This document shows positions 29,656 to 37,841 of a DNA stretch of 64,000 nucleotides, in pieces; position 1 is the stretch's first letter, and every line of letters starts with the position of its first letter. Made by a program: the position numbers and the translations under genes. The stretch is from positions 372,001 through 436,000 of the forward strand of contig NZ_JAYEZO010000002.1 in the NCBI RefSeq assembly GCF_037031285.1, in the 5' to 3' direction. Under the pieces are notes generated by a model. That model saw only the letters and a program-made list of their open reading frames with translations. It was not told where the DNA came from and did no database searches. Source of the stretch: Halobellus sp. LT62. GTDB lineage: Archaea > Halobacteriota > Halobacteria > Halobacteriales > Haloferacaceae.

Positions 29656-29702
29656 CGATACGACGGCGTTTCGGCCGTCTACGTATCGAAATGGTTTTAG
29701 GG
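29656..29702 (+). promoter_or_regulatory. EF-1alpha promoter with imperfect inverted repeat
   Basis: A TATA-like ggttttaggg (29693-29702) is preceded directly by an imperfect inverted repeat, cgatacgacggc (29656-29667) and gccgtctacgtatcg (29674-29688). The repeat covers the position where BRE and upstream activators act. The leader would be about 30 nt. Confidence 0.4.
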
Positions 29703-29753
29703 CTTTCTGGCCAAAGAAGCCGGTACAGAGCGCCTTAGCGCGTGACCCACACT

Positions 29754-31019
29754 ATGAGTGACAAACCGCACCAGAACTTGGCCATTATCGGCCACGTCGA
29801 CCACGGAAAGAGTACGCTGGTCGGGCGACTCCTGTTCGAGACAGGGTCCGTCCCGGAGCACGTAATCGAACAGCACCGAGAAGAAGCCGAAGAGAAGGGC
29901 AAGGGCGGATTCGAGTTCGCCTACGTGATGGACAACCTCGCCGAGGAGCGCGAGCGTGGTGTCACCATCGACATCGCCCACCAGGAGTTCGACACCGACG
30001 AGTACTACTTCACCATCGTCGACTGTCCGGGCCACCGTGACTTCGTCAAGAACATGATCACGGGTGCCTCGCAGGCTGACAACGCGGTCCTCGTCGTCGC
30101 CGCCGACGACGGTGTCGCGCCCCAGACCCGCGAGCACGTCTTCCTCGCCCGCACGCTCGGTATCAACGAGCTCATCATCGGCGTGAACAAGATGGACCTC
30201 GTCGACTACAGCGAGGACACCTACAACGACGTCAAAGAGGAGGTCAATCAGCTCCTCAAGCAGGTTCAGTTCAACTCCGACGACGCACTGTACATCCCGA
30301 TCTCGGCTTTCGAGGGCGACAACATCTCCGAAGAGTCCGAGAACACGTCGTGGTACGACGGCCCGACCCTGCTGGAAGCGCTCAACGGCCTGCCGGAGCC
30401 GCAGCCGCCGACGGACGCGCCGCTGCGCCTGCCGATCCAGGACGTTTACACCATCTCCGGTATCGGGACGGTCCCGGTCGGACGTGTCGAGACGGGTACG
30501 ATCAGCCCCGGCGACAACGTCTCCTTCCAGCCGTCGGACGTCGGCGGCGAGGTCAAGACCGTCGAGATGCACCACGAGGAAGTGCCGCAGGCCGGCCCCG
30601 GTGACAACGTCGGGTTCAACGTCCGCGGCATCGGCAAGGACGACATCCGCCGCGGTGACGTCTGTGGCCCCGCCGACGATCCGCCGTCGGTCGCCGAGAC
30701 GTTCAAAGCGCAGATCGTCGTGATGCAGCACCCCTCGGTCATCACCGCGGGCTACACGCCGGTCTTCCACGCCCACACGGCGCAGGTCGCCTGTACGATC
30801 GAGTCGATCGATCAGAAGCTCGACCCCGCCTCGGGTGAGGTCGCGGAGGAGAACCCCGACTTCATCCAGTCCGGCGACGCAGCGGTCGTCACCGTGCGAC
30901 CGCAGAAGCCGCTCAGCATCGAGCCGTCTGGCGAGATCCCCGAGCTCGGGTCCTTCGCTGTCCGCGACATGGGTCAGACCATCGCGGCCGGAAAGGTCCT
31001 CGAGGTCAACGAGCGATAG
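29754..31019 (+). CDS. tuf: Translation elongation factor EF-1 alpha
   Basis: A 421-residue GTPase that delivers aminoacyl-tRNA to the ribosome. [16 protein letters not shown] is the P-loop. [30 protein letters not shown] and NKMDL follow. The archaeal start [19 protein letters not shown] was chosen over an ATG four codons upstream. The TAG stop is followed immediately by the rpsJ ATG with no gap, so the two genes form one unit. No intein is present. Confidence 0.97.
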   Translation: MSDKPHQNLAIIGHVDHGKSTLVGRLLFETGSVPEHVIEQHREEAEEKGKGGFEFAYVMDNLAEERERGVTIDIAHQEFDTDEYYFTIVDCPGHRDFVKNMITGASQADNAVLVVAADDGVAPQTREHVFLARTLGINELIIGVNKMDLVDYSEDTYNDVKEEVNQLLKQVQFNSDDALYIPISAFEGDNISEESENTSWYDGPTLLEALNGLPEPQPPTDAPLRLPIQDVYTISGIGTVPVGRVETGTISPGDNVSFQPSDVGGEVKTVEMHHEEVPQAGPGDNVGFNVRGIGKDDIRRGDVCGPADDPPSVAETFKAQIVVMQHPSVITAGYTPVFHAHTAQVACTIESIDQKLDPASGEVAEENPDFIQSGDAAVVTVRPQKPLSIEPSGEIPELGSFAVRDMGQTIAAGKVLEVNER

Positions 31020-31328
31020 ATGCAGCAGGCACGCGTCCGTCTCGCCGGAACGAGCCCGGACGACCTCGACGACATCTGCGACGATGTCCGCGAGATCGCG
31101 AACAAAACGGGGGTTAACCTCAGCGGACCGATCCCGCTGCCGACGAAGACGCTCGAAGTGCCCGCGCGGAAGTCCCCCGACGGAGAGGGGACGGCCACGT
31201 GGGAGCACTGGGAGATGCGCGTCCACAAGCGTCTCATCGACATCGACGCCGACGAACGCGCGCTCCGGCAGCTGATGCGGATTCAGGTGCCGAACGACGT
31301 CAGCATCGAGATCGTCCTCGAAGACTGA
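31020..31328 (+). CDS. rpsJ: 30S ribosomal protein S10
   Basis: A 102-residue uS10, an anticodon-site-proximal protein of the small subunit head. It shows [17 protein letters not shown] at the start, [18 protein letters not shown] in the loop, [25 protein letters not shown] and [12 protein letters not shown] at the end. It is directly adjacent to the EF-1alpha stop. A small hairpin gcggtc/gaccgc at 31329-31347 begins at the stop codon and may mark the mRNA end. Confidence 0.96.
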   Translation: MQQARVRLAGTSPDDLDDICDDVREIANKTGVNLSGPIPLPTKTLEVPARKSPDGEGTATWEHWEMRVHKRLIDIDADERALRQLMRIQVPNDVSIEIVLED

Positions 31329-31509
31329 GCGGTCGACTTCCGACCGCCTGACGCCCCTTTCGCCCCGTTGTCGCGGTCTCACGACCCTACGGGTGTGGCG
31401 CTAAGGCGTCGACGTCACCTCCTGTCGTCGCCTCGCCGTGGTGTGATTCGCACGCACGCGAGGGACGAAGCAGAAGGTACAAATGACGCGCCGCCTTCGA
31501 ACGTAATGC

Positions 31510-31581
31510 GGGCTCGTAGATCAGTGGCAGATCGCTTCCTTCGCAAGGAAGAGGCCCTGGGTTCAAATCCCAGCGAGTCCA
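31510..31581 (+). tRNA. tRNA-Ala (anticodon CGC)
   Basis: A 72-nt cloverleaf. The acceptor is gggctcg/cgagtcc (one G-U) with discriminator A at 31581. The D stem is gatc/gatc. The anticodon stem is cttcc/ggaag around ttcgcaa, giving CGC. The T arm is ctggg-ttcaaat-cccag. CCA is not encoded. It reads GCG codons. Copies of its 3' part lie about 100-155 bp downstream. Confidence 0.95.
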
Positions 31582-31590
31582 CTACTTACT

Positions 31591-31653
31591 CTCGACACCA
31601 TTCCGACGAGCAGTGACTCCGTCAGGAGTCCTGTGAGTACCGTCGGTGTCGAG
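31591..31653. repeat. Structured 63-bp stem-loop after tRNA-Ala
   Basis: The outer arms ctcgacacc (31591-31599) and ggtgtcgag (31645-31653) are perfectly complementary. An inner stem gactcc-gtca-ggagtc occupies 31615-31630. It may be a tRNA transcript terminator or processing structure, or another dispersed palindrome. Confidence 0.5.
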
Positions 31654-31671
31654 TGTAATCGTGCCTGTTTG

Positions 31672-31736
31672 AGCTGGGATTTGAGCAGCGAGCAACGCGA
31701 AGCGTTGCGAGTGAGTTCAACATCCCAGCGAGTCCA
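31672..31736 (+). repeat. Direct and inverted copies of the tRNA-Ala 3' region (att-like)
   Basis: gttcaacatcccagcgagtcca at 31715-31736 repeats the tRNA T arm and 3' acceptor (31561-31581) with one inserted C. gctgggatttga at 31672-31683 is the same region inverted. Between them is a perfect hairpin gcaacgc-gaa-gcgttgc (31692-31708). Integrases commonly use tRNA 3' ends and leave such duplications. No integrase gene is visible in this window. Confidence 0.6.
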
Positions 31737-32113
31737 TCTAACTTTCCCGTCATTTCGAGTTCTTAGATATTCCCGATTCTTAGCCGCTGCACGCGGTATT
31801 TGCAGAAGAGTATCACCTGTAAAAAAACACTGTTTCTAAATGAATTACTAACGATCGGACATTCACGTCACCGCTGTACCCTGATTCGATGACGCCGCGC
31901 GGTACTACTGTCGGATGCGCGGCGGCGGCATCGCCGGCGGGGAATTCTCGACCGAAGTCAGTCACCAGACGAAAGAACGCCCGATGTCCTTCGAATCCAA
32001 AGGAGCCCGCGAGGTGCGAAAACGTGAGTTCGTAATTCGAGAAGCCGATCTCGGCATCGACTACTCACTGGTACAACTACCGATTTGTCTCTCCCGGTGA
32101 ATCCGCGACGCTC

Positions 32114-32278
32114 TCACACCGTTTTCCACGCGCCTCTGATGTCTGTCGGCGACATCTGGGTGTCGTGCGTCTCCCGTGCGTGTTCTTGGACGAATTCGAT
32201 GAGCTGGTTCTCGTCCTCGGATCGAATCATAAAGTCGCAGTCGTATCCTGCTTCTCGACAGGAGATTTCTTTGGCCAT
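32114..32278 (-). CDS. DUF1059 family small protein
   Basis: A 54-residue protein that I translate from the minus strand. It begins MAKEISCREAGYDCDFMIR and continues with EDENQLIEFVQEHARETHD, ending IRGAWKTV. This is the typical whole-length DUF1059 pattern of haloarchaea (two Cys in CREAGYDC, HARETHD). The function is unknown and it is a small soluble protein. It is easily missed because it is under 60 codons and other frames are open across it. It lies in the gene-poor scar after tRNA-Ala. A weak AT-rich promoter may lie at about 32311-32322. Confidence 0.82.
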   Translation of the reverse strand: MAKEISCREAGYDCDFMIRSEDENQLIEFVQEHARETHDTQMSPTDIRGAWKTV

Positions 32279-32581
32279 CGGTTTCGGACCTCCGTGCGGA
32301 GGGATGGGCGAACGCTATTTTGTTATTCACCGAGATGTCCACAATCCGGGAAGCGGGACGTTCGAACGGTGATCCTATCGATCGGTGTGAGTCGGAATTC
32401 TCTCGGGCTACGTGGGCTGTGTCCCTGACTCCTTGCATCTCGAATTCTCGCATAATCGGCGAGGACGCCACCGCGCGTAATTGCGGCTTATCTCTCGGCT
32501 GAGGCGCATAGCGCCGTCCTAGTACCGAATAAGACTGCCTTTCTGGGTGGTTGCACCGCTGCGTGAGAACTGCCGATATCA

Positions 32582-32632
32582 CAGTTACAACTGATTGCCC
32601 GTCCGATCGCACGCTTGGCGTGCGATCGAGAG
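32582..32632. repeat. TTTGCAA nested palindrome, partial copy
   Basis: Only one outer arm (cagttacaactgattgcccg) and the inner hairpin (ccgatcgcacg-cttgg-cgtgcgatcg) are present. The second outer arm with ttgcaaacgctac is missing. It lies directly beside the broken 3' end of the membrane-protein gene at 32640-32883. Confidence 0.65.
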
Positions 32633-32639
32633 CGGCACG

Positions 32640-32883
32640 GATAATTCTCTGTTAACCGACATTGGTAGAGCCCGGTCGCGAGGAGCGGATAAATCGCGAG
32701 GCTGTACGTGAAGGGGTTCACCTCCGACGTGAGCGGCCAGCCGACGTGGTTACCGCGAATGACGTGGCCGATGTGATGGGCCGCCCCCAGCGCCGTCGGC
32801 ATCACGGTGAGCGCGAGGAACACCTCCGTCAGACTGTCGTCGACTGTCGGCAGTTCGTCCGAGAATCGATCTCTGATCGCCAT
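32640..32883 (-). pseudogene. Truncated small membrane-protein gene
   Basis: The frame from ATG at 32883 gives MAIRDRFSDELPTVDDSL, then hydrophobic segments with LALTVMPTALGAAHHIGHVI and NPFTYSLAIYPLLATGLYQC. These look like a real two-or-more-helix membrane protein. From about residue 76 the frame enters Arg/Cys-rich sequence that belongs to the partial palindromic element and has no protein character. The frame formally stays open to 32488. I interpret this as loss of the C-terminal end with the element at the break. I cannot name the family. Confidence 0.5.
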
Positions 32884-33208
32884 AGTCGAGCGTCGTTCTC
32901 AACTGGGATCAGATTTTGACCCATATGTTGGGTCGGTGAACTGATGACGACTATAGTAGCGTTTGCAAGTCTTCACTCACTCGACCGCACGACAGCGTGC
33001 GGTCGGATGAGTAATCAGTTGCAAACGCTACTATAGCTCCCCCGGATAGCATAATCGCATCCGACTGATCCGATTACGAATCTCTCAAAACACCTAGCCC
33101 CATCGCTGTTTATCCTCGATAGTAGCACGTCAAAGATCGATATACAACGCCATTTTTCCACCCGAATACTTATCATATGTGGAACTATCTCCTAAATTAG
33201 ACGTCACA
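32884..33208. other. 325-bp spacer with palindromic element copy 3
   Basis: It contains the full palindrome at 32951-33036, then AT-rich sequence. A TATA-like acttatcat at 33168-33176 lies 37 nt before the start of the Tat-signal gene at 33209. No gene is seen. Confidence 0.45.
32951..33036. repeat. TTTGCAA nested palindrome, copy 3 (86 bp, perfect 18-bp ends)
   Basis: The outer arms ctatagtagcgtttgcaa and ttgcaaacgctactatag are exactly complementary over 18 bp. Inside, the inner hairpin is ccgcac-gacagc-gtgcgg. The best-preserved outer arms of the family are in this copy. Confidence 0.85.
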
Positions 33209-34030
33209 ATGGACAACGAACGGACTACTCGACGAACCCTCATTCGATCCGCAGCAGTCGGCTTGGGACTCGGTGCGCTCGCGACGCCCGCCACCGGACG
33301 CCGATCGAAGGGCGGCAACGGCCGAGGACGCGAGACAGACAACGGCAAAATCTCGCTCGTTGACGGCGACGCGGAGTATCGAATCTACATCGCCGGCGAC
33401 GGGGACGGCGCGGCCGACACCGTCGAGGCGTTTGCGTATCCGAAGGAACCGGTGCTGGCCTCCGAGGACCCTGTGGGCGGGCTATTCGATGCGGGTGACA
33501 TCGAAAAGACGCCGAACGGGCAGACGCTGCATCACACGTTGCGGTTCTTTCAGGGGCTGCTGATTCGGAAAGACCGCGGCAAGCCGTACGTGATGGTACA
33601 TCAGGGTGACGGGCGCTTCGTCTCGAAGGGTCAGTCGATCAACTTCGAGGCGCGGACCACGGAGGAGTTGTGGGCGCTGTTCGAGGGGGCCGGCTTCGAC
33701 CCGGACTTCGCGGCGCTCGAACCGTTCGCGACGCTCGCAGGCGGTCGCTGGCGCGCCTTGGCACGCGACGTCGTGCAGTTCGCCGGCGACCCCGAGACGA
33801 GTCGGTCTATCGCGTGGTCGATCACGCGCGTCGACTTCTACACGCGGGGCGGCGGGCGACCGTCGCCCGAACTCTCGGCGCTGTACGCGATCTATCCGAA
33901 TCTGGACGAAGACGGCCGTCCGACGACCGCGAATCCGCTGGATCCGACGATCAGACCGATGCCCGGACCGACGCGGGAGACCGGACGCGAACTGATCGCT
34001 GACGGACGAGCGAACCTCGGCGGGCAGTAG
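33209..34030 (+). CDS. Tat-signal protein of unknown function
   Basis: A 273-residue protein with a twin-arginine signal (TTRRTLIRSAAVGLGLGALATPATG, here TTRRTLIRSA then AVGLGLGALATPATG), so it is predicted to be exported folded. The start MDNERTTRR was chosen because it places the RR motif at residues 8-9 and because of the TATA box upstream. The mature part is acidic and has no motif I recognise. It contains an EYRIYIAGDGDG stretch and a Trp/Asp-rich centre. There are no Cys for a lipobox. It is a single gene between the decayed region and a convergent membrane-protein gene. Confidence 0.7.
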   Translation: MDNERTTRRTLIRSAAVGLGLGALATPATGRRSKGGNGRGRETDNGKISLVDGDAEYRIYIAGDGDGAADTVEAFAYPKEPVLASEDPVGGLFDAGDIEKTPNGQTLHHTLRFFQGLLIRKDRGKPYVMVHQGDGRFVSKGQSINFEARTTEELWALFEGAGFDPDFAALEPFATLAGGRWRALARDVVQFAGDPETSRSIAWSITRVDFYTRGGGRPSPELSALYAIYPNLDEDGRPTTANPLDPTIRPMPGPTRETGRELIADGRANLGGQ

Positions 34031-34108
34031 CGCCCGTGCGACGTCGACGCGCCGCTGAAAGCTCTGGAAGGTCAGCCTGCGAGCCGCTGCCGATTACGGT
34101 GCCGCTGA

Positions 34109-35047
34109 CTACGGCCGTCCGACGCGGTCGTGTCGCCGCCAGAGGTAGTAGCCGCCGGCCGGGACGGAGAGTATCCAGATCATCGGGAGCAGGACGTTGA
34201 GCAGGTGGACGACGCCGACTACGGCCCACAGCGTGCGGTTCGGCTCCCACTCGACGTCGCTCTCGCCGACGGCGAGCGCGTCGAGGTACAGCGAGAGGCT
34301 GAACATCGGGATGAGCACGACGCCGAGGATCAGTGCGAGGACGAGAACGAACGGGAGCAGCGCGGCGAACGCGGGAACCGTCTCGTAGAGGAAGGCCGCG
34401 TTCTCCTGTACGCCGATGAGCGTGAGGACGATCGGGGCCGACACGAGGATCACGGCGTAGGTCGCGACCGTGAGCGCGACGCCGTAGTACCACCGAGAAA
34501 CGCGCTCGGAACGTACTGGCCCCGCCTCGTTGTCCACGTTCTCGCTGTGCTCGTCGTCGGTGGGTCCTGTTCCGCATTCGACTGGGTTCGTGTCGCTATC
34601 GGACCAACTGTCCCCGTCGCTATCGCACCAACCGTCCCCGTCGCTGTCGTACCAACCGTCCCCGTCGTACACGTCGCTCGCGACGTCGACGGCGGCGTCA
34701 GTGGAGCGCCACCGACGAAGCAGGTACGCCGATCCGACGAAGAGGAGCAGCGGCAAGTCCGCAACCGCGAAGCCCGCGATCGGAACGGCGATGCCGGCGA
34801 GACCCCAGAGCCGATAGTTCGGCGACCACGACTCCGCGCTGCGGGCGACCGCCCGGGCGTCGAAGTACAGCGACACCGCAAAAACGGGGATCAACAGCAT
34901 ACTCACCACGACGAACACGACGGGAAGGAAGTCGAAGGCGGTCGGGGACGCACCGGATTCCAGATCCACCAACTCGATGCCGATCCAGCCGGCGATTTCG
35001 AGCAGCGGAGGGAGGGCGACGCCGACCCACCAATCTGAGTCGACCAT
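34109..35047 (-). CDS. Duplicated membrane protein with Gly-Asp-Trp repeat linker
   Basis: A 312-residue protein of two similar halves. Each has about three membrane helices and shares a pattern: a helix, then SLYFDARAVARS or SLYLDALAVGES, then W-SPNYRLWGLAG or W-EPNRTLWAVVG, then a helix ending YLLRRWR or YYLWRRHD. This points to an internal duplication. Between the halves (about 120-170) is an acidic loop with three 8-residue units of GDGWYDSD type encoded by 24-bp tandem repeats. It resembles calcium-binding Asp-rich repeats. The function is unknown. Confidence 0.65.
   Translation of the reverse strand: MVDSDWWVGVALPPLLEIAGWIGIELVDLESGASPTAFDFLPVVFVVVSMLLIPVFAVSLYFDARAVARSAESWSPNYRLWGLAGIAVPIAGFAVADLPLLLFVGSAYLLRRWRSTDAAVDVASDVYDGDGWYDSDGDGWCDSDGDSWSDSDTNPVECGTGPTDDEHSENVDNEAGPVRSERVSRWYYGVALTVATYAVILVSAPIVLTLIGVQENAAFLYETVPAFAALLPFVLVLALILGVVLIPMFSLSLYLDALAVGESDVEWEPNRTLWAVVGVVHLLNVLLPMIWILSVPAGGYYLWRRHDRVGRP
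34592..34663. repeat. Three tandem 24-bp repeats inside the membrane-protein gene
   Basis: The units are 34592-34615, 34616-34639 and 34640-34663, each of the form gtcgctatcg-accaac-gtcccc. They differ at two to four positions. On the minus strand they encode GDGWYDSD, GDGWCDSD and GDSWSDSD. Confidence 0.85.
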
Positions 35048-35177
35048 ACGCGTCCGGCACGTGCCAGCAGTAGAACCTTTTCGGTCGCGACGACGGAATC
35101 GAACGACCGGCGAACGGAGCGGCCGCTCGCGGATGAGATCTCAAAAAACCGCTCGACGCGGGGTACTCAGGTAACGA

Positions 35178-35483
<306 letters not shown>

Positions 35484-35618
35484 CTACAAGATGGGGATAT
35501 TAAACAGTATCGGGAATTCACCGCGACCGCACGGCAGCGGCGGGTGTGCGTTCTCGATCTCCGCGATACCGGAAGCGCGTCGTCCCGGTGTCGGCGGCCC
35601 CGCTGGGATGCACTCTCC

Positions 35619-37841
35619 TCACCGAACTCGCCGAACGAGCGGCGTCGACGCGCGGACCAGTCTGTCCACCCGGTTCACCGCTTCGTCGGCCTCATCCCGT
35701 TCGACCCCGTCGCCGTACCGCACCCGTTCGTACAGTTCGAGTACCCGGCGGACATCGGTGGCTGTCGTACCGTCTTCGATCGACAACGACTCCACGTACG
35801 CCCGCGGCGTCTCGCCCGGTCGACGCGACCGGTAGCGCCGTTCGAGGACCACTGTGAGACGGCGATGTGCGCGGATCACGTCGGCGTCGGGACCGGCGTC
35901 GGACCGACGTTGGAGCTGGACCGAGAGCAGCCGACCCGCTCGGTTCGCCAGTCCGCTGTGTCGCGCCCCCGCACCGACGCCGACGGCTGCGACGAGGGCG
36001 ACGAGGAGCGTCCGCTGTGACGGCAGCGCCGGAATCGGAATCGATCCGTCCTCCGACGAATTCGGCGTCGGCGCGCCCGCGTTCGGCCCCGCCGGCGCGT
36101 CCGTCGCGTTCGTCGGGTCCGTCGTGGTGATCGCACCGGATGTCGACTCGCTCCCGTCCGTCGCCGCCGTGGTGGTCTCCGAGCCGTCGCCCGGCGTCCG
36201 CGGCGTCGCGTTAGCGTTCGGCAGGTCGACGCCACCGACCCCGTTCTCTCTCGCGTCAGCGATCCGGGCGTCTTCGGCGCGCTCTCTGGGCCCCGACGGC
36301 GTCGGATCGAACCGAACCCACCCGACGTCGGGGAAGTACACCTCGACCCACGCGTGGGAGTTGAGACCGCGGACGACGTAGCTGTCGTTTCCGGCCTCCT
36401 CTCCGGGCGTATAGCCCGTCGCGAAGCGCGCCGGGACGCCCTGCGAGCGGAGCATCACGACCATCGTCGTCGCGTAGTACGTGCAGTAGCCCGCGTCCAT
36501 CTCGAAGAGGAACTCGTCGGCGACGTCGCCGCTCGGAGCGGGCACGTCGAGTGAGTACTCCTTGTTCGATTCGAGGTGCTCTTCGATCGCGACGGCCTTG
36601 TCGTAGGGCGTCGGCGCGTCGCCGGCGATGCCCTCGGAGCGCTCGCGGACTCGATTTGTCGTGCTCGTCGGCAGTTGGAGGTACGTGTCGGTCACCCGAT
36701 CGGGGTAGTCGGTGCCGGCCGCGCGGAGCCGCTCGTTCGACGCGTTCGGCACGCTACTCGTGACCGTGTACTCCTCGCCCGCGAGGAGCGTGGTGTCGGG
36801 CCTGACGGTTCCCTGCGGCGTCACGACCGTCTCGGAGGCGACCTCGCCGTCGATTTCGACGGGTTTCCACGCCGCGGGGAGAACGGATATCGCGCCTTCT
36901 GCGGTCACGGTCTGTTCGAGTTCGTCCGTCGGTCCCGGCGGCCCCCGGAGCCGTCCGTCGTAGGGGCGCACGTTTCCGGTCCGAACCCACCCATCACCCG
37001 TGTAGCGGTCGTACGCGCCGGTCTGCCAGTACGCCGCCTGCGGACTGTCGACGGTGAATCGAACCGCCGGCGAGAGGCGGATGCTGCCGACGACCTCGAT
37101 TTGGTCCTCGGCGTCGACAAGGTTCGCTTCGGCCGTCGGCGAGCCCCGGTCCGGGAGCACCGGCGACCCCGCCGCCCCCGGCAGAACCGAAGCGGTCGCG
37201 GAGACGACGATCATCGCCGCGAGAAGCGCCGTCAGCGCGTCCGCCTGTCGGAACTCGATCCCGTGCCGTTCGACGGTCGCGGCGGCGGTCGTCACGGTCG
37301 CGCCGATGACGCCGACGAGCGTCGTGATCCCGCTCACGTCCCCGGTCAGCACGACGAGAGCGAGCGCGATGCTCCCCGCGACCGCGGCGGCGACGTACCG
37401 TCGCCTGACGGCGAGATACCACGAGAGGAAGACCGGGCCGGGGACGATGGCGACCGCCCACACGCCAGCGCCGACCAAGCGGAGGATCGAGAGCCCCGTC
37501 AACAGCGCGACCGTGTCGGCGACGGCGCGCTCGGGCGTCAACAACTGCGCCTGACTCCGCGGCAGGGCACCGAGATACGCCACCAGTCCCAGCGCGAGCA
37601 GGATCGAGGTGAGGCCGAGTGCGGCGCGGACGCCCACGAACCGCCCGATAACGAGGGCGAGTGCGAGCGCCGCAGCGACGACGACGAGGAACTCGCCGCT
37701 CCTGCCGACGACGTCTGTGACCTCCCACAGGACGCTCGTATAGGACGCCGTCAGCGCGGCGAGCCCGGCGACTGCGAGCACGCGGGCGCTGTCGAGTCCG
37801 CGGATCCGTCCGAGCCACTCGTACCGCTGCTCGCCGGCGCT
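35619..37841 (-). CDS. TgpA-type transglutaminase-like membrane protein
   Basis: A protein of about 740 residues. Six or seven membrane helices fill about 20-215. An external region is followed by the transglutaminase core near 450-520: GYCTYYATTMVVMLRSQGVPARF (Cys), NSHAWVEVYFPDVGW (His) and VRFDPTPSG (Asp), the Cys-His-Asp triad. A Thr/Ser/Pro-rich linker, one more membrane helix and a DUF4129-like C-terminal helix domain follow. The GTG start (37842-37844) overlaps the DUF58 stop by 4 bp, making the third gene of a moxR-DUF58-transglutaminase operon. Probably it cross-links or cleaves cell-surface protein. Confidence 0.85.
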   Translation of the reverse strand, partial: SAGEQRYEWLGRIRGLDSARVLAVAGLAALTASYTSVLWEVTDVVGRSGEFLVVVAAALALALVIGRFVGVRAALGLTSILLALGLVAYLGALPRSQAQLLTPERAVADTVALLTGLSILRLVGAGVWAVAIVPGPVFLSWYLAVRRRYVAAAVAGSIALALVVLTGDVSGITTLVGVIGATVTTAAATVERHGIEFRQADALTALLAAMIVVSATASVLPGAAGSPVLPDRGSPTAEANLVDAEDQIEVVGSIRLSPAVRFTVDSPQAAYWQTGAYDRYTGDGWVRTGNVRPYDGRLRGPPGPTDELEQTVTAEGAISVLPAAWKPVEIDGEVASETVVTPQGTVRPDTTLLAGEEYTVTSSVPNASNERLRAAGTDYPDRVTDTYLQLPTSTTNRVRERSEGIAGDAPTPYDKAVAIEEHLESNKEYSLDVPAPSGDVADEFLFEMDAGYCTYYATTMVVMLRSQGVPARFATGYTPGEEAGNDSYVVRGLNSHAWVEVYFPDVGWVRFDPTPSGPRERAEDARIADARENGVGGVDLPNANATPRTPGDGSETTTAATDGSESTSGAITTTDPTNATDAPAGPNAGAPTPNSSEDGSIPIPALPSQRTLLVALVAAVGVGAGARHSGLANRAGRLLSVQLQRRSDAGPDADVIRAHRRLTVVLERRYRSRRPGETPRAYVESLSIEDGTTATDVRRVLELYERVRYGDGVERDEADEAVNRVDRLVRASTPLVRRVR

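Larger units (their letters stand above)
31582..32113. other. 532-bp gene-poor region downstream of tRNA-Ala
   Basis: This holds a structured stretch (31591-31653) and the tRNA-derived copies (31672-31736), then an AT-richer tract up to about 31860. An open frame over 31915-32100 begins MRGGGIAGGEF and has no family resemblance that I can see. I do not call it a gene. The base composition and lack of genes fit the edge of a decayed integrated element. Confidence 0.5.

Noticed and set aside
31915-32100. Possible 61-residue gene in the region after tRNA-Ala
   Set aside because: The peptide has no family resemblance, no clear promoter or start context, and the region looks decayed. I left it as non-coding.
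32061-32612. 183-codon minus-strand frame across the DUF1059 gene
   Set aside because: It is a different frame from the DUF1059 protein, with Arg-rich low-complexity translation. The 54-residue DUF1059 frame fits a known family over its full length.
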